5,827 bases of DNA from Candidatus Sodaliphilus limicaballi (GTDB lineage Bacteria; Bacteroidota; Bacteroidia; Bacteroidales; Muribaculaceae): NCBI GenBank assembly GCA_018065815.1, contig JAGHSP010000394.1:1-5827 (forward strand). The letters run 5' to 3'. Made by a program: the position numbers and the translations under genes. Under the pieces are notes generated by a model. The model did not search any database, was not told where the DNA came from, and saw only the letters and a list, made by a program, of their open reading frames with translations. The first letter of the stretch is position 1. Every line of letters starts with the position of its first letter. Positions 1 to 5,076 of the stretch are shown piece by piece.

Positions 1-1
1 C

Positions 2-208
2 AAGAATGCAGCAGGCACAGCAGCCGGTCTCACTGGCTTCTTCGGCTACTTCTTCGGTACAGCGGTTCTGGCTAACACCCTGCTCGGTTACATCGCCGAG
101 AGCAGCGCCGACGGCACTTTCATTCTGCTTCTCGCAGGTTGTGCATTGTCAATTCTCTTCATGGCGTTCACCTACAAGGAAGAGCGCTATCTCATGAGCA
201 AGAAATAA
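2..208 (+). CDS. MFS transporter, organophosphate:phosphate antiporter-like (C-terminal fragment)
   Basis: Only the last 68 codons are present; the gene starts left of the window. The fragment opens with KNAAGTAAGLTGFFGYFFGT, which closely resembles the AAGTAAGFTGLFGYLGG segment near the end of GlpT, UhpT and UhpC (organophosphate:Pi antiporter family, inner-membrane MFS proteins that exchange phosphate for glycerol-3-phosphate or hexose phosphates). A second hydrophobic stretch (about residues 39-57 of the fragment, TFILLLAGCALSILFMAFTY) would be the final transmembrane helix, followed by a short basic cytoplasmic tail ending MSKK. The family assignment is good; the substrate (glycerol-3-phosphate, a sugar phosphate, or a sensor role as in UhpC) cannot be judged from this piece. 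It converges with the lipoprotein gene at 415-900 and seems unrelated to the operon further right. Confidence 0.85.
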   Translation, partial: KNAAGTAAGLTGFFGYFFGTAVLANTLLGYIAESSADGTFILLLAGCALSILFMAFTYKEERYLMSKK

Positions 209-210
209 TA

Positions 211-238
211 CACTCCCCTGAAATATCAACGGGGTGTG
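211..238 (+). terminator. weak hairpin just after the transporter stop codon
   Basis: CACTCCCC (211-218) can pair with GGGGTGTG (231-238) with one mismatch around a 12-nt loop, starting 2 nt after the TAA of the transporter. There is no T-run directly after it, so it is a poor match to a standard intrinsic terminator. Its right arm overlaps the left arm of the larger inverted repeat at 232-382, so the two structures would compete. Confidence 0.2.
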
Positions 239-382
239 TCAAAATGCAAGTATAAACGGCGCGCTGTAAGCGCAATGCCGCTATTAGCCCGGGGCAACGC
301 CCCGGGTAAAAGGGTATTAAATAATTACGCCCTGTAAGGGCAAAAGAATTGTTACCCTACAAAAATGCATTTTGACACACCC
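232..382. repeat. inverted-repeat element with three internal hairpins
   Basis: GGGTGTGTCAAAATGCA (232-248) and its exact reverse complement (366-382) bracket 117 bp of structured DNA. Inside are three hairpins: GCGCT-GTA-AGCGC (261-273, extended by CGGC 257-260 / GCCG 277-280 beyond a bulge); CCCGGGGC-AAC-GCCCCGGG (288-306); and GCCCT-GTA-AGGGC (329-341), enclosed by AGGGTA (311-316) / TACCCT (353-358). The first and third share a G-C-[GC]-C-T stem with a GTA loop. No open frame of note is present, and I see no target-site duplication: the flanks 223-231 and 383-391 do not match. From memory, elements with these GC-rich hairpins are interspersed in Bacteroidetes genomes, but that needs a search. 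It lies between convergent genes, where it may also act as a transcription barrier. Confidence 0.75.
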
Positions 383-396
383 TCCTTGTTTTTTTA
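366..396 (+). terminator. possible rightward terminator: element right arm plus T-run
   Basis: The right arm of the 17-bp inverted repeat (366-382) is followed by CCTTG and a seven-T run ending at about 396. If the whole 232-382 element folds on RNA, the closing stem would sit just before this T-run, giving a terminator-like shape for transcripts leaving the transporter gene. The very large multi-branched loop makes this less certain than a simple hairpin. No matching T-run exists on the other strand for the convergent lipoprotein gene. Confidence 0.3.
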
Positions 397-414
397 TAAT
401 TACCCCAGAATACA

Positions 415-900
415 CTACTTCACGATTGTAATAAAACTATTTTCACTCTTGACCTTTTTGCCATTCACATAGTAATCAGGACTTTCCATTGCCCCTAACG
501 GATTATCTATCTGCAATGTGTCGCTCTTGCCATCGGGCCAGCAGATAACTACTTTGGGGCACTCCTCAAGCTTGATGCCTAGTTTGGCATCCGAGAAAAC
601 ACAAAAGTGAACACGATCCCCTTTAACAAAATTAGCATATTCATTGCTGCCCCGAAGGCTGTCGGGCGTAACAGAGTCGCTGGGATTAGGCATGACAAAC
701 GTGAAAACACTGTCGCCATAAACACGCTTAAACTTCAAGTCATATACATTAATCATCCCGGGAGACAAAGAATCGCAAAGCAAATTTTTACCCTCGGCAT
801 CAGTCACCTGAACATAATAATACAGATACGGATAACGCTGACAACCAGAAAACACGCTGGCCGCAACAAGGCAAAGCAAAGAATATAAAAGTTTTTTCAT
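415..900 (-). CDS. small lipoprotein of unknown function
   Basis: I do not recognise a family. Read from the ATG at 900 the protein is 161 residues and begins MKKLLYSLLCLVAASVFSGC, a typical lipoprotein signal peptide: two Lys, a hydrophobic core, and a lipobox ending at Cys20. The mature 141-142 residues start CQRYPYLYYYVQVTD, are rich in Tyr and beta-prone segments, and include DAEGKNLL and ICWPDGKSDTLQI, which would suit a small beta-sandwich domain; that is only an impression. No acidic run follows the Cys, so the usual Bacteroidetes surface-export signal is not evident and a periplasm-facing anchor is more likely. An upstream ATG at 912 adds MKSC, but the promoter at 926-957 would leave only a few bases of leader for it, so 900 is preferred. 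It stands alone, convergent with the transporter and divergent from pdxA. Confidence 0.8.
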   Translation of the reverse strand: MKKLLYSLLCLVAASVFSGCQRYPYLYYYVQVTDAEGKNLLCDSLSPGMINVYDLKFKRVYGDSVFTFVMPNPSDSVTPDSLRGSNEYANFVKGDRVHFCVFSDAKLGIKLEECPKVVICWPDGKSDTLQIDNPLGAMESPDYYVNGKKVKSENSFITIVK

Positions 901-925
901 ACAGGATTTCATTGTGAATTTTGAG

Positions 926-957
926 CAAATTTAATAATAAATCGTGACAACAGCAAG
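926..957 (-). promoter_or_regulatory. candidate Bacteroidetes-type promoter for the lipoprotein gene
   Basis: On the minus strand TAAATTTG (926-933) is an exact match to the Bacteroidetes -7 pattern TAnnTTTG, and CTTG (954-957) lies 20 bp upstream, matching three of four bases of the -33 TTTG box at the normal spacing. The predicted transcript start near 920 gives a leader of about 20 nt to the ATG at 900. The -33 box lies within the left copy of the 9-bp duplication bordering the inserted element. Confidence 0.5.
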
Positions 958-961
958 ACAT
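953..961. repeat. target-site duplication, left copy (GCAAGACAT)
   Basis: GCAAGACAT directly abuts the left terminal inverted repeat of the element at 962-1176 and is repeated exactly at 1177-1185 on the other side. A 9-bp duplication is typical of several DDE-transposase insertion sequence families. Confidence 0.85.
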
Positions 962-1176
962 CAGGGCAACCGCATCAAAACTTCCCGACTTTTCCCACGG
1001 AGAAGATCACAGAGATTTTCTACTGAAAGAAATTATCCGAAATTAGAAGAAATTTTTTTACTGCAAACCACAGATTAAACAGATTATTTATTTTTTTCTC
1101 TGTGATCTCTGTGTCTCTGTGGGGGAAGTCGGGAAGTTCTTGGGAAGTTTTGGCAAGTTTTGATGCGGTTGCCCTG
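962..1176. mobile_element. MITE-like non-coding inserted element, 215 bp
   Basis: The ends, beginning CAGGGCAACCGCATC at 962-983 and mirrored at 1155-1176, form perfect 22-bp terminal inverted repeats. Exact 9-bp direct repeats abut both ends (953-961 and 1177-1185). The complementarity continues inward imperfectly: 984-1015 (CCCGACTTTTCCCACGGAGA then AGATCACAGAGA) pairs with 1097-1136, the right arm carrying an extra CTCTGTG unit and, at 1137-1154, an 18-bp stretch absent on the left. The centre (about 1016-1096) is AT-rich. Only chance short frames are present, so any movement would need a transposase in trans. The CTCTGTGATCTCTGTG motif recalls repeats scattered through many Bacteroidetes genomes (memory, not searched). 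It lies in the divergent promoter region between the lipoprotein gene and pdxA. Confidence 0.8.
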
Positions 1177-1185
1177 GCAAGACAT
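1177..1185. repeat. target-site duplication, right copy (GCAAGACAT)
   Basis: Exact second copy of 953-961, directly following the right terminal inverted repeat. Deleting 962-1185 would restore a plausible uninterrupted sequence reading ACAACA-GCAAGACAT-AGCTAA. Confidence 0.85.
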
Positions 1186-1193
1186 AGCTAAAT

Positions 1194-1224
1194 TTTGAAA
1201 TGTGGGATTTTTTTCGTAATTTAG
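1194..1224 (+). promoter_or_regulatory. candidate promoter for pdxA and perhaps the whole rightward operon
   Basis: TTTG at 1194-1197 is followed after 19 bp by TAATTTAG (1217-1224), one base off the Bacteroidetes -7 pattern TAnnTTTG. The predicted leader to the ATG at 1301 would be about 70 nt. No better promoter match is seen in the gaps at 2399-2481 or 3187-3253, so this may drive all five genes. The rest of 1225-1300 shows no clear structure. Confidence 0.4.
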
Positions 1225-1300
1225 CAAATTATTTGGTATAGTGCGTGGTGTGTCCATGCGGATGCACGCGTGCGATATATAACTAAAACTCTGATTATAA

Positions 1301-2398
1301 ATGACAAATAACAGAAAAATACGCGTTGGCATTACCCAAGGGGACACCAACGGAATAGGCTACGAAGTGATTCTCAAGACACTATCGGTGCCTGAATTTT
1401 GCGAATTATGCACTCCGGTTATCTACGGTTCGAGCAAGGTGATGACCTTTCACCGCAAGGCTCTCGAAATGCCCTCGCTGCAAGTGAACACCGTGCGCGG
1501 CGGGCAGATCAAGGACGGGGCCGTAAACCTGATTGAGGTGTGCGGCAACGAGGACATCAAGGTAGAACTGGGTCAGCCCGACAAGCAGGCAGGACACGCA
1601 GCATTCCTCTCGCTTGAGGCAGCTGTGGCCGACCTCAATGCCGGCAACATCGATGTGCTCGTCACTGCTCCCATCAGCAAGGACAACATCCAGAGCGAGT
1701 CATTCAACTTCCCCGGCCACACCGAGTATCTCGAGGCTTGCATGGGCGACGGCAACAAGGCTCTCATGGTGCTGTGCAACGAGAATCTGCGCGTGGCGCT
1801 GGTCACCACTCACCTGCCCATCTCGCAGGTGCCCGCTGCTATCACCGCCGATGCCATCAAGGAGAAAGTGCACATCTTCAACAAGTCGCTCCAGCGCGAC
1901 TTTGGCATCGTGAAGCCCCGCATTGCTGTGCTTGCGCTCAATCCCCACTCGGGCGAGAACGGCCTGCTGGGCAACGAGGAAAAAACTGTGATCGCGCCCA
2001 CACTGCAAGAGCTCTATGACAAGGACAAGGTGCTGTGCTTCGGCCCCTACGCTGCCGACGGGTTCTTCGGCAACGAGACCTACCGCAAGTTTGACGGCGT
2101 GCTGGCGATGTATCACGACCAGGGACTCGCTGCTTTCAAGACACTTGCCATGGACAACGGCGTGAACTTCACCGCCGGACTGCCCCAGGTGCGCACCAGC
2201 CCCGACCACGGCACTGGCTACGACATCGCAGGCAAGAACCTCGCTAGCGAGAACTCTTTCCGCCAGGCCATCTATGCAGCCATCGACATCTACCGCAACC
2301 GCTTGCGCTGGGACGAGGGACACGCCCACCCGCTGCGCAAGCAGTACTTCGAGCGAGGCAAGGACAACGTGGTGCTCGACCTCACCAAGGACGAGTGA
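1301..2398 (+). CDS. pdxA: 4-hydroxythreonine-4-phosphate dehydrogenase (PdxA)
   Basis: PdxA oxidises 4-phosphohydroxy-L-threonine with NAD; the product decarboxylates to 3-amino-2-oxopropyl phosphate, which PdxJ joins with deoxyxylulose phosphate to make pyridoxine 5'-phosphate (cytoplasmic vitamin B6 synthesis). The 365-residue product has the family landmarks in order: VGITQGDTNGIGYE (residues 9-22), TAPISK (122-127), GHTEYLE (139-145), THLP with His171, ALNPHSGENG with His216, MYHDQGLAAFK with His272, and RTSPDHGTGYDIAG (298-311). The three His correspond to the divalent-metal ligands of E. coli PdxA (His166, His211, His266). It is longer than the 329-residue E. coli protein, as I recall for Bacteroidetes versions. 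The start follows an AT-rich leader and gives the expected N-terminus. PdxA2-type paralogues act on other four-carbon acid phosphates, so a side role is possible. The next gene begins 83 bp later with no clear terminator between. Confidence 0.95.
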   Translation: MTNNRKIRVGITQGDTNGIGYEVILKTLSVPEFCELCTPVIYGSSKVMTFHRKALEMPSLQVNTVRGGQIKDGAVNLIEVCGNEDIKVELGQPDKQAGHAAFLSLEAAVADLNAGNIDVLVTAPISKDNIQSESFNFPGHTEYLEACMGDGNKALMVLCNENLRVALVTTHLPISQVPAAITADAIKEKVHIFNKSLQRDFGIVKPRIAVLALNPHSGENGLLGNEEKTVIAPTLQELYDKDKVLCFGPYAADGFFGNETYRKFDGVLAMYHDQGLAAFKTLAMDNGVNFTAGLPQVRTSPDHGTGYDIAGKNLASENSFRQAIYAAIDIYRNRLRWDEGHAHPLRKQYFERGKDNVVLDLTKDE

Positions 2399-2406
2399 AG
2401 CTTTTT

Positions 2407-2459
2407 ACGATAACGATAGACGATAACGATAACTTCTAGAAAATCTAGAACTTCTAGAA
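2407..2459. repeat. ACGATA direct repeats followed by CTAGA palindromes
   Basis: The gap between pdxA and the nucleotidyltransferase gene contains (ACGATA)2-G-(ACGATA)2 at 2407-2431, then TTCTAGA (2434-2440), TCTAGAA (2444-2450) and TTCTAGAA (2452-2459). The first two CTAGA blocks form a 7-bp stem with an AAA loop; the second and third are inverted with one base between. No T-run follows, so it is not a standard terminator; it could be a protein-binding array or a simple repeat that has expanded. The 22 bp before the next ATG are AT-rich. Confidence 0.7.
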
Positions 2460-2481
2460 TCTCTATAAAACACAAAACACT

Positions 2482-3186
2482 ATGCATTACGCAATTATAG
2501 CAGCCGGCGAGGGTTCTCGCCTCGCCCAGGAGGGCGTGAGCAAGCCCAAGCCTCTCGTTGAGCTCAACGGCGAGCCCATGGTGTTGCGACTCATGCACAT
2601 CTTTGAGCGTTGCAATGCCGAGAGCATCAGCATCATCATCAATGAGCACATGACCGAGGTGCGCGAGTTTGTCGAGAGCCTCAATTTGAGCGTTCCCATC
2701 AACGTGGTGGTGAAGACCACACCCAGCTCCATGCACAGCTTCTGGGAGTTGAGCAAGGTGATTCCCGAGGGCAAGTTCTGCCTCACCACGGTCGATACCA
2801 TCTTCCGCGAGCCCGACTTCGCCCGCTACATACAGGCCTTTGAGGCCAACGGCGAGCACGATGGCATGTGGGCGGTGACACCCTTCATCGAGGACGAGAA
2901 ACCTCTCTATGTAGATGTAGATAACGACCTCGACATGAACATCACCGCATTCCGCGACCAGCCATGGGACGGGGCAAAATATGTGTCGGGAGGTATCTAC
3001 GCTATGGACAGCAAGGCATTCAAAGTGCTGGACCATTGCATAGAGAGCAACATCTCACGCATGCGCAACTTCCAGCGCGCGCTCGTCGATGCTGGTCACA
3101 GACTGCAAGCGTTCTCCATCGACAAAATCATCGACGTGGACCACGCCAGCGACATCGAAGTAGCACAGAAATTTATATCAGAATAA
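2482..3186 (+). CDS. NTP-transferase family nucleotidyltransferase, probable cytidylyltransferase for a phosphorylated alcohol
   Basis: The 234-residue product is a single GT-A-fold nucleotidyltransferase of normal length for LicC-, MobA- or inositol-phosphate-cytidylyltransferase-type enzymes, which join a nucleoside monophosphate from an NTP to a phosphorylated substrate in the cytoplasm. Visible motifs are AAGEGSRL (residues 7-14, nucleotide-phosphate loop), KPKPLVELNGEPM (21-33), TTVDTIF with Asp105 as likely metal ligand, SGGIYAM (169-175) and IIDVDHASDIEVA (216-228) with Asp220 as likely second metal ligand. No transmembrane segment or extra domain is seen. The neighbouring CDP-alcohol phosphatidyltransferase makes CTP the likeliest nucleotide and a CDP-alcohol the likeliest product, but that is inference; a sugar-phosphate or molybdopterin substrate is not excluded by sequence. 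It follows pdxA by 83 bp and precedes the ATP-grasp gene by 67 bp, all on the same strand. Confidence 0.85.
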   Translation: MHYAIIAAGEGSRLAQEGVSKPKPLVELNGEPMVLRLMHIFERCNAESISIIINEHMTEVREFVESLNLSVPINVVVKTTPSSMHSFWELSKVIPEGKFCLTTVDTIFREPDFARYIQAFEANGEHDGMWAVTPFIEDEKPLYVDVDNDLDMNITAFRDQPWDGAKYVSGGIYAMDSKAFKVLDHCIESNISRMRNFQRALVDAGHRLQAFSIDKIIDVDHASDIEVAQKFISE

Positions 3187-3198
3187 AAAGAAACAGCA

Positions 3199-3238
3199 AG
3201 TCGAGCGTTTCGTAGCGACTCCCCGACGAGCGTTTCGT
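3199..3238. repeat. 12-bp direct repeat CGAGCGTTTCGT, two copies 25 bp apart
   Basis: CGAGCGTTTCGT occurs at 3202-3213 and 3227-3238. AGTCG (3199-3203) can pair with CGACT (3216-3220) around the first copy, giving a weak hairpin. The segment fills most of the 67-bp gap between the nucleotidyltransferase and ATP-grasp genes; the last 15 bp before the ATG at 3254 are AT-rich, as is common before Bacteroidetes start codons. No promoter match or terminator T-run is seen here. Confidence 0.6.
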
Positions 3239-3253
3239 TAAAAATTACCGATT

Positions 3254-4129
3254 ATGGCAGAAATCACAATTGCCGGCATCTTGCGTGCCGGTGCTTATTC
3301 GCCCAACCACATAGGCAACGACACCGCAATATTCAACGCCGTTGCCGACCAACTGCGCAAGCGCGGTTGCCTCGTGAACATCTACAGCGAGGACCAGTTC
3401 AACAAGAACGGAGTCAAGGAGGAAATCATCCTCAACATGTGCCGCGAGCGCGAATCCATCGCACAACTCCAGAGGCTCGAGGACGAGGGCAGGCTGGTCA
3501 TCAACTCGGGCTACGGCATCGAGAACTGCACCCGAGAGCGCATGACACGCATCCTCCTGGGCAACAACATCCCCTACCCCGAAAGCCTCATCGTGAACAC
3601 CAACGAGAACGTGAAGCCTCTCATCAACAAGGCTGGTTTCCAGAGCTGCTGGATCAAGCGCGGCGACTTCCACGCAATGCACAAGGAGGACGTCTCCTAC
3701 TGCCGACACGCCGACGAGGCACAGGAGGTGCTGCAAGAATACTTCTACCGCGGCATCACACGCGCCGTGATCAACGTGCACCTGGTGGGTGACCTCATCA
3801 AGTTCTACGGCATCAAGGGATCGCCTTTCTTCTACTGGTTCTACCCCTTCGACGAGGGACACAGCAAGTATGGACTGGAGCAAATCAACGGACGCTCGCA
3901 AGGTCTCCCGTTCGATGAGGAGCACCTCAAGGACATCTGCAACCGCGCCGCCGAGGAACTCAACACCGTCGTCTATGGCGGCGACTGCATCGTGGGAGCC
4001 GACGGTGAAGTGCGCATCATCGACTTCAACGACTGGCCCAGCTTTGCGCCCTGCCGCGACGAGGCTGCGCCTCACATCGCCAAGGCGGTGCTATCCATCA
4101 TCAAGGAATCAAGGAGAAATAAAAAATGA
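3254..4129 (+). CDS. ATP-grasp family enzyme (ligase or kinase), substrate unknown
   Basis: The 291-residue protein has an ATP-grasp layout. An N-terminal alpha/beta region (about 1-90) precedes a central domain with FQSCWIKRGDFHAMH (129-143), whose Lys135 fits the nucleotide-binding Lys, and AVINVHLVGDLIKFYGIKG (171-189), like the ATP-grasp strand pair with a G-D-x-x-K turn. The C-terminal metal-binding part is GGDCIVGADGEVRIIDFNDWPSF (242-263), with Asp257 and Asn259 as likely Mg ligands. ATP-grasp enzymes usually form acyl-phosphate intermediates to ligate carboxylates to amines, but the inositol-phosphate kinase ITPK1 shares the fold and a comparable D-[IF]-N-x-[FW]-P ending, so phosphorylation of a polyol is an alternative. 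No signal peptide is present. Its stop codon overlaps the start of the phosphatidyltransferase gene (ATGA, 4126-4129), so it belongs functionally with the lipid-type enzymes downstream. Confidence 0.75.
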   Translation: MAEITIAGILRAGAYSPNHIGNDTAIFNAVADQLRKRGCLVNIYSEDQFNKNGVKEEIILNMCRERESIAQLQRLEDEGRLVINSGYGIENCTRERMTRILLGNNIPYPESLIVNTNENVKPLINKAGFQSCWIKRGDFHAMHKEDVSYCRHADEAQEVLQEYFYRGITRAVINVHLVGDLIKFYGIKGSPFFYWFYPFDEGHSKYGLEQINGRSQGLPFDEEHLKDICNRAAEELNTVVYGGDCIVGADGEVRIIDFNDWPSFAPCRDEAAPHIAKAVLSIIKESRRNKK

Positions 4130-5076
4130 ATTTCAAGGAATTAAAACAGCAATACAAGGCTTCGCTCAAGTCGATGGACACCGAGGAGCACATCGACCTG
4201 GCGTTCTACCGCCCCATGGGATTTGCATGGGCCATCCTGTTTGCCAAGCTGGGCGTCACGCCCAACTGGGTGACCATCGCCTCCATCTTCCTGGGCGTGG
4301 GCGGAGGCATACTTCTGTACTTTGGAGCCGAACCCTACATCTGGCTCAACTACGTGGGCATACTGCTCATCATCTGGGCCAACACCTACGACAGCGCCGA
4401 CGGCCAGCTGGCACGACTCACCAAGCAGTATTCTCGCATAGGACGAATACTCGACGGCGTGAGCGGCGACTTCTGGTTTGTTGCCATCTACATCGCCATC
4501 GTGATGCGTGAAATCCACTTCGGCGACAATCTGCTGGGCGACTACTTCGGCAGCCACAAGTGGCTCATCTGGGTCATTGCCGTTGCTGCCGGCGTCTGCC
4601 ACGCCAAGCAAGCTGCCATGGCCGACTATTACCGACAGTTCCACCTCTTCTTCCTCAAGGGAGAGGAAGGAAGCGAGCTCGACAGCACCGACCAGCTCAC
4701 CCTGGAATATGACGCAGTGCCCTGGAAAGGCAACTTCTGGAAAAAAGTCACCATGTACTTCTACCGCAACTACACCTCCAACCAGGAAGTGATGACGCGC
4801 AACATGCAGGCTCTGCGGCGTGCACTCAAGGAGCGCTACGGCAAGGCAATACCACAGGACTTCCGCCAGTCGTTCCGACTCAAGAGCCTGCCATTGATGA
4901 AGTACACCAACATGCTGTCGTTCAACACACGCATCATCGCCATGTTCCTATCGGTCATCTTCAAGATGCCGTGGCTCTACTTCGCCTTTGAACTCGTGGT
5001 GCTCAACGCCATGATGGTTTACATGGTGCTGCGACACGAACACATCTGCAAGAAATCAATCAACGAAATCTCATGA
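4126..5076 (+). CDS. CDP-alcohol phosphatidyltransferase family membrane enzyme
   Basis: Family members move a phosphoalcohol or phosphatidyl group from a CDP-linked donor to an alcohol at the inner membrane. The signature lies at 89-115: Asp89-x2-Asp92-Gly93-x2-Ala96-Arg97-x8-Gly106-x3-Asp110. The usual fourth Asp, four residues after the third, is Gly114 here, and an Asp follows at 115. Likely membrane helices are about 48-67, 70-88, 107-127, 145-163, 267-281 and 283-302. Residues 164-265 form an unusually long polar, basic and aromatic region between helices four and five, giving 316 residues against about 180-250 for many relatives. The N-terminal 25 residues are polar. It overlaps both neighbours by ATGA, implying coupled translation. 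Possible products include phosphatidylinositol phosphate-like or di-polyol-phosphodiester lipids; the sequence does not decide donor or acceptor. Confidence 0.85.
   Translation: MNFKELKQQYKASLKSMDTEEHIDLAFYRPMGFAWAILFAKLGVTPNWVTIASIFLGVGGGILLYFGAEPYIWLNYVGILLIIWANTYDSADGQLARLTKQYSRIGRILDGVSGDFWFVAIYIAIVMREIHFGDNLLGDYFGSHKWLIWVIAVAAGVCHAKQAAMADYYRQFHLFFLKGEEGSELDSTDQLTLEYDAVPWKGNFWKKVTMYFYRNYTSNQEVMTRNMQALRRALKERYGKAIPQDFRQSFRLKSLPLMKYTNMLSFNTRIIAMFLSVIFKMPWLYFAFELVVLNAMMVYMVLRHEHICKKSINEIS

Noticed and set aside
607..888. Rightward open frame opposite the lipoprotein gene
   Set aside because: The minus strand has a clear signal peptide, lipobox and upstream promoter; the plus frame has none of these.
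901..912. Upstream ATG for the lipoprotein at 912
   Set aside because: It adds MKSC before a classic MKK signal-peptide start and would leave almost no leader from the predicted promoter; kept only as an alternative.
913..1300. A small RNA or riboswitch in the long gap before pdxA
   Set aside because: The secondary structure is explained by the terminal inverted repeats and duplication of an inserted element; the remaining leader (about 1230-1300) has no stable hairpin or known riboswitch pattern.
1084..1350. Leftward open frame through the inserted element and pdxA start
   Set aside because: It runs through terminal inverted repeat sequence, the promoter region and the first codons of pdxA; its composition looks random.
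1700..2329. Antisense open frame within pdxA
   Set aside because: It is opposite the most conserved part of pdxA and has a low-complexity Val/Ala/Leu/Gly/His composition.
2407..2459. CRISPR-like array
   Set aside because: Repeats are 6-8 bp without unique spacers of suitable size and no cas genes are nearby.
2290..3036. Antisense open frame of 248 codons across the pdxA end and nucleotidyltransferase gene
   Set aside because: It crosses two well-supported sense genes and the repeat-rich gap, and shows no recognisable motif.
3245..4075. Long antisense open frame opposite the ATP-grasp gene
   Set aside because: It mirrors a gene with clear family motifs, its translation is a Val/Ala/Leu/Asp/Glu/His-rich string with no domain, and it results from GC-rich third positions on the sense strand.
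3789..4511. Rightward open frame overlapping the ATP-grasp and phosphatidyltransferase genes
   Set aside because: The translation is Ser/Thr/Arg/His-rich with no motif and overlaps two coupled genes in another frame.
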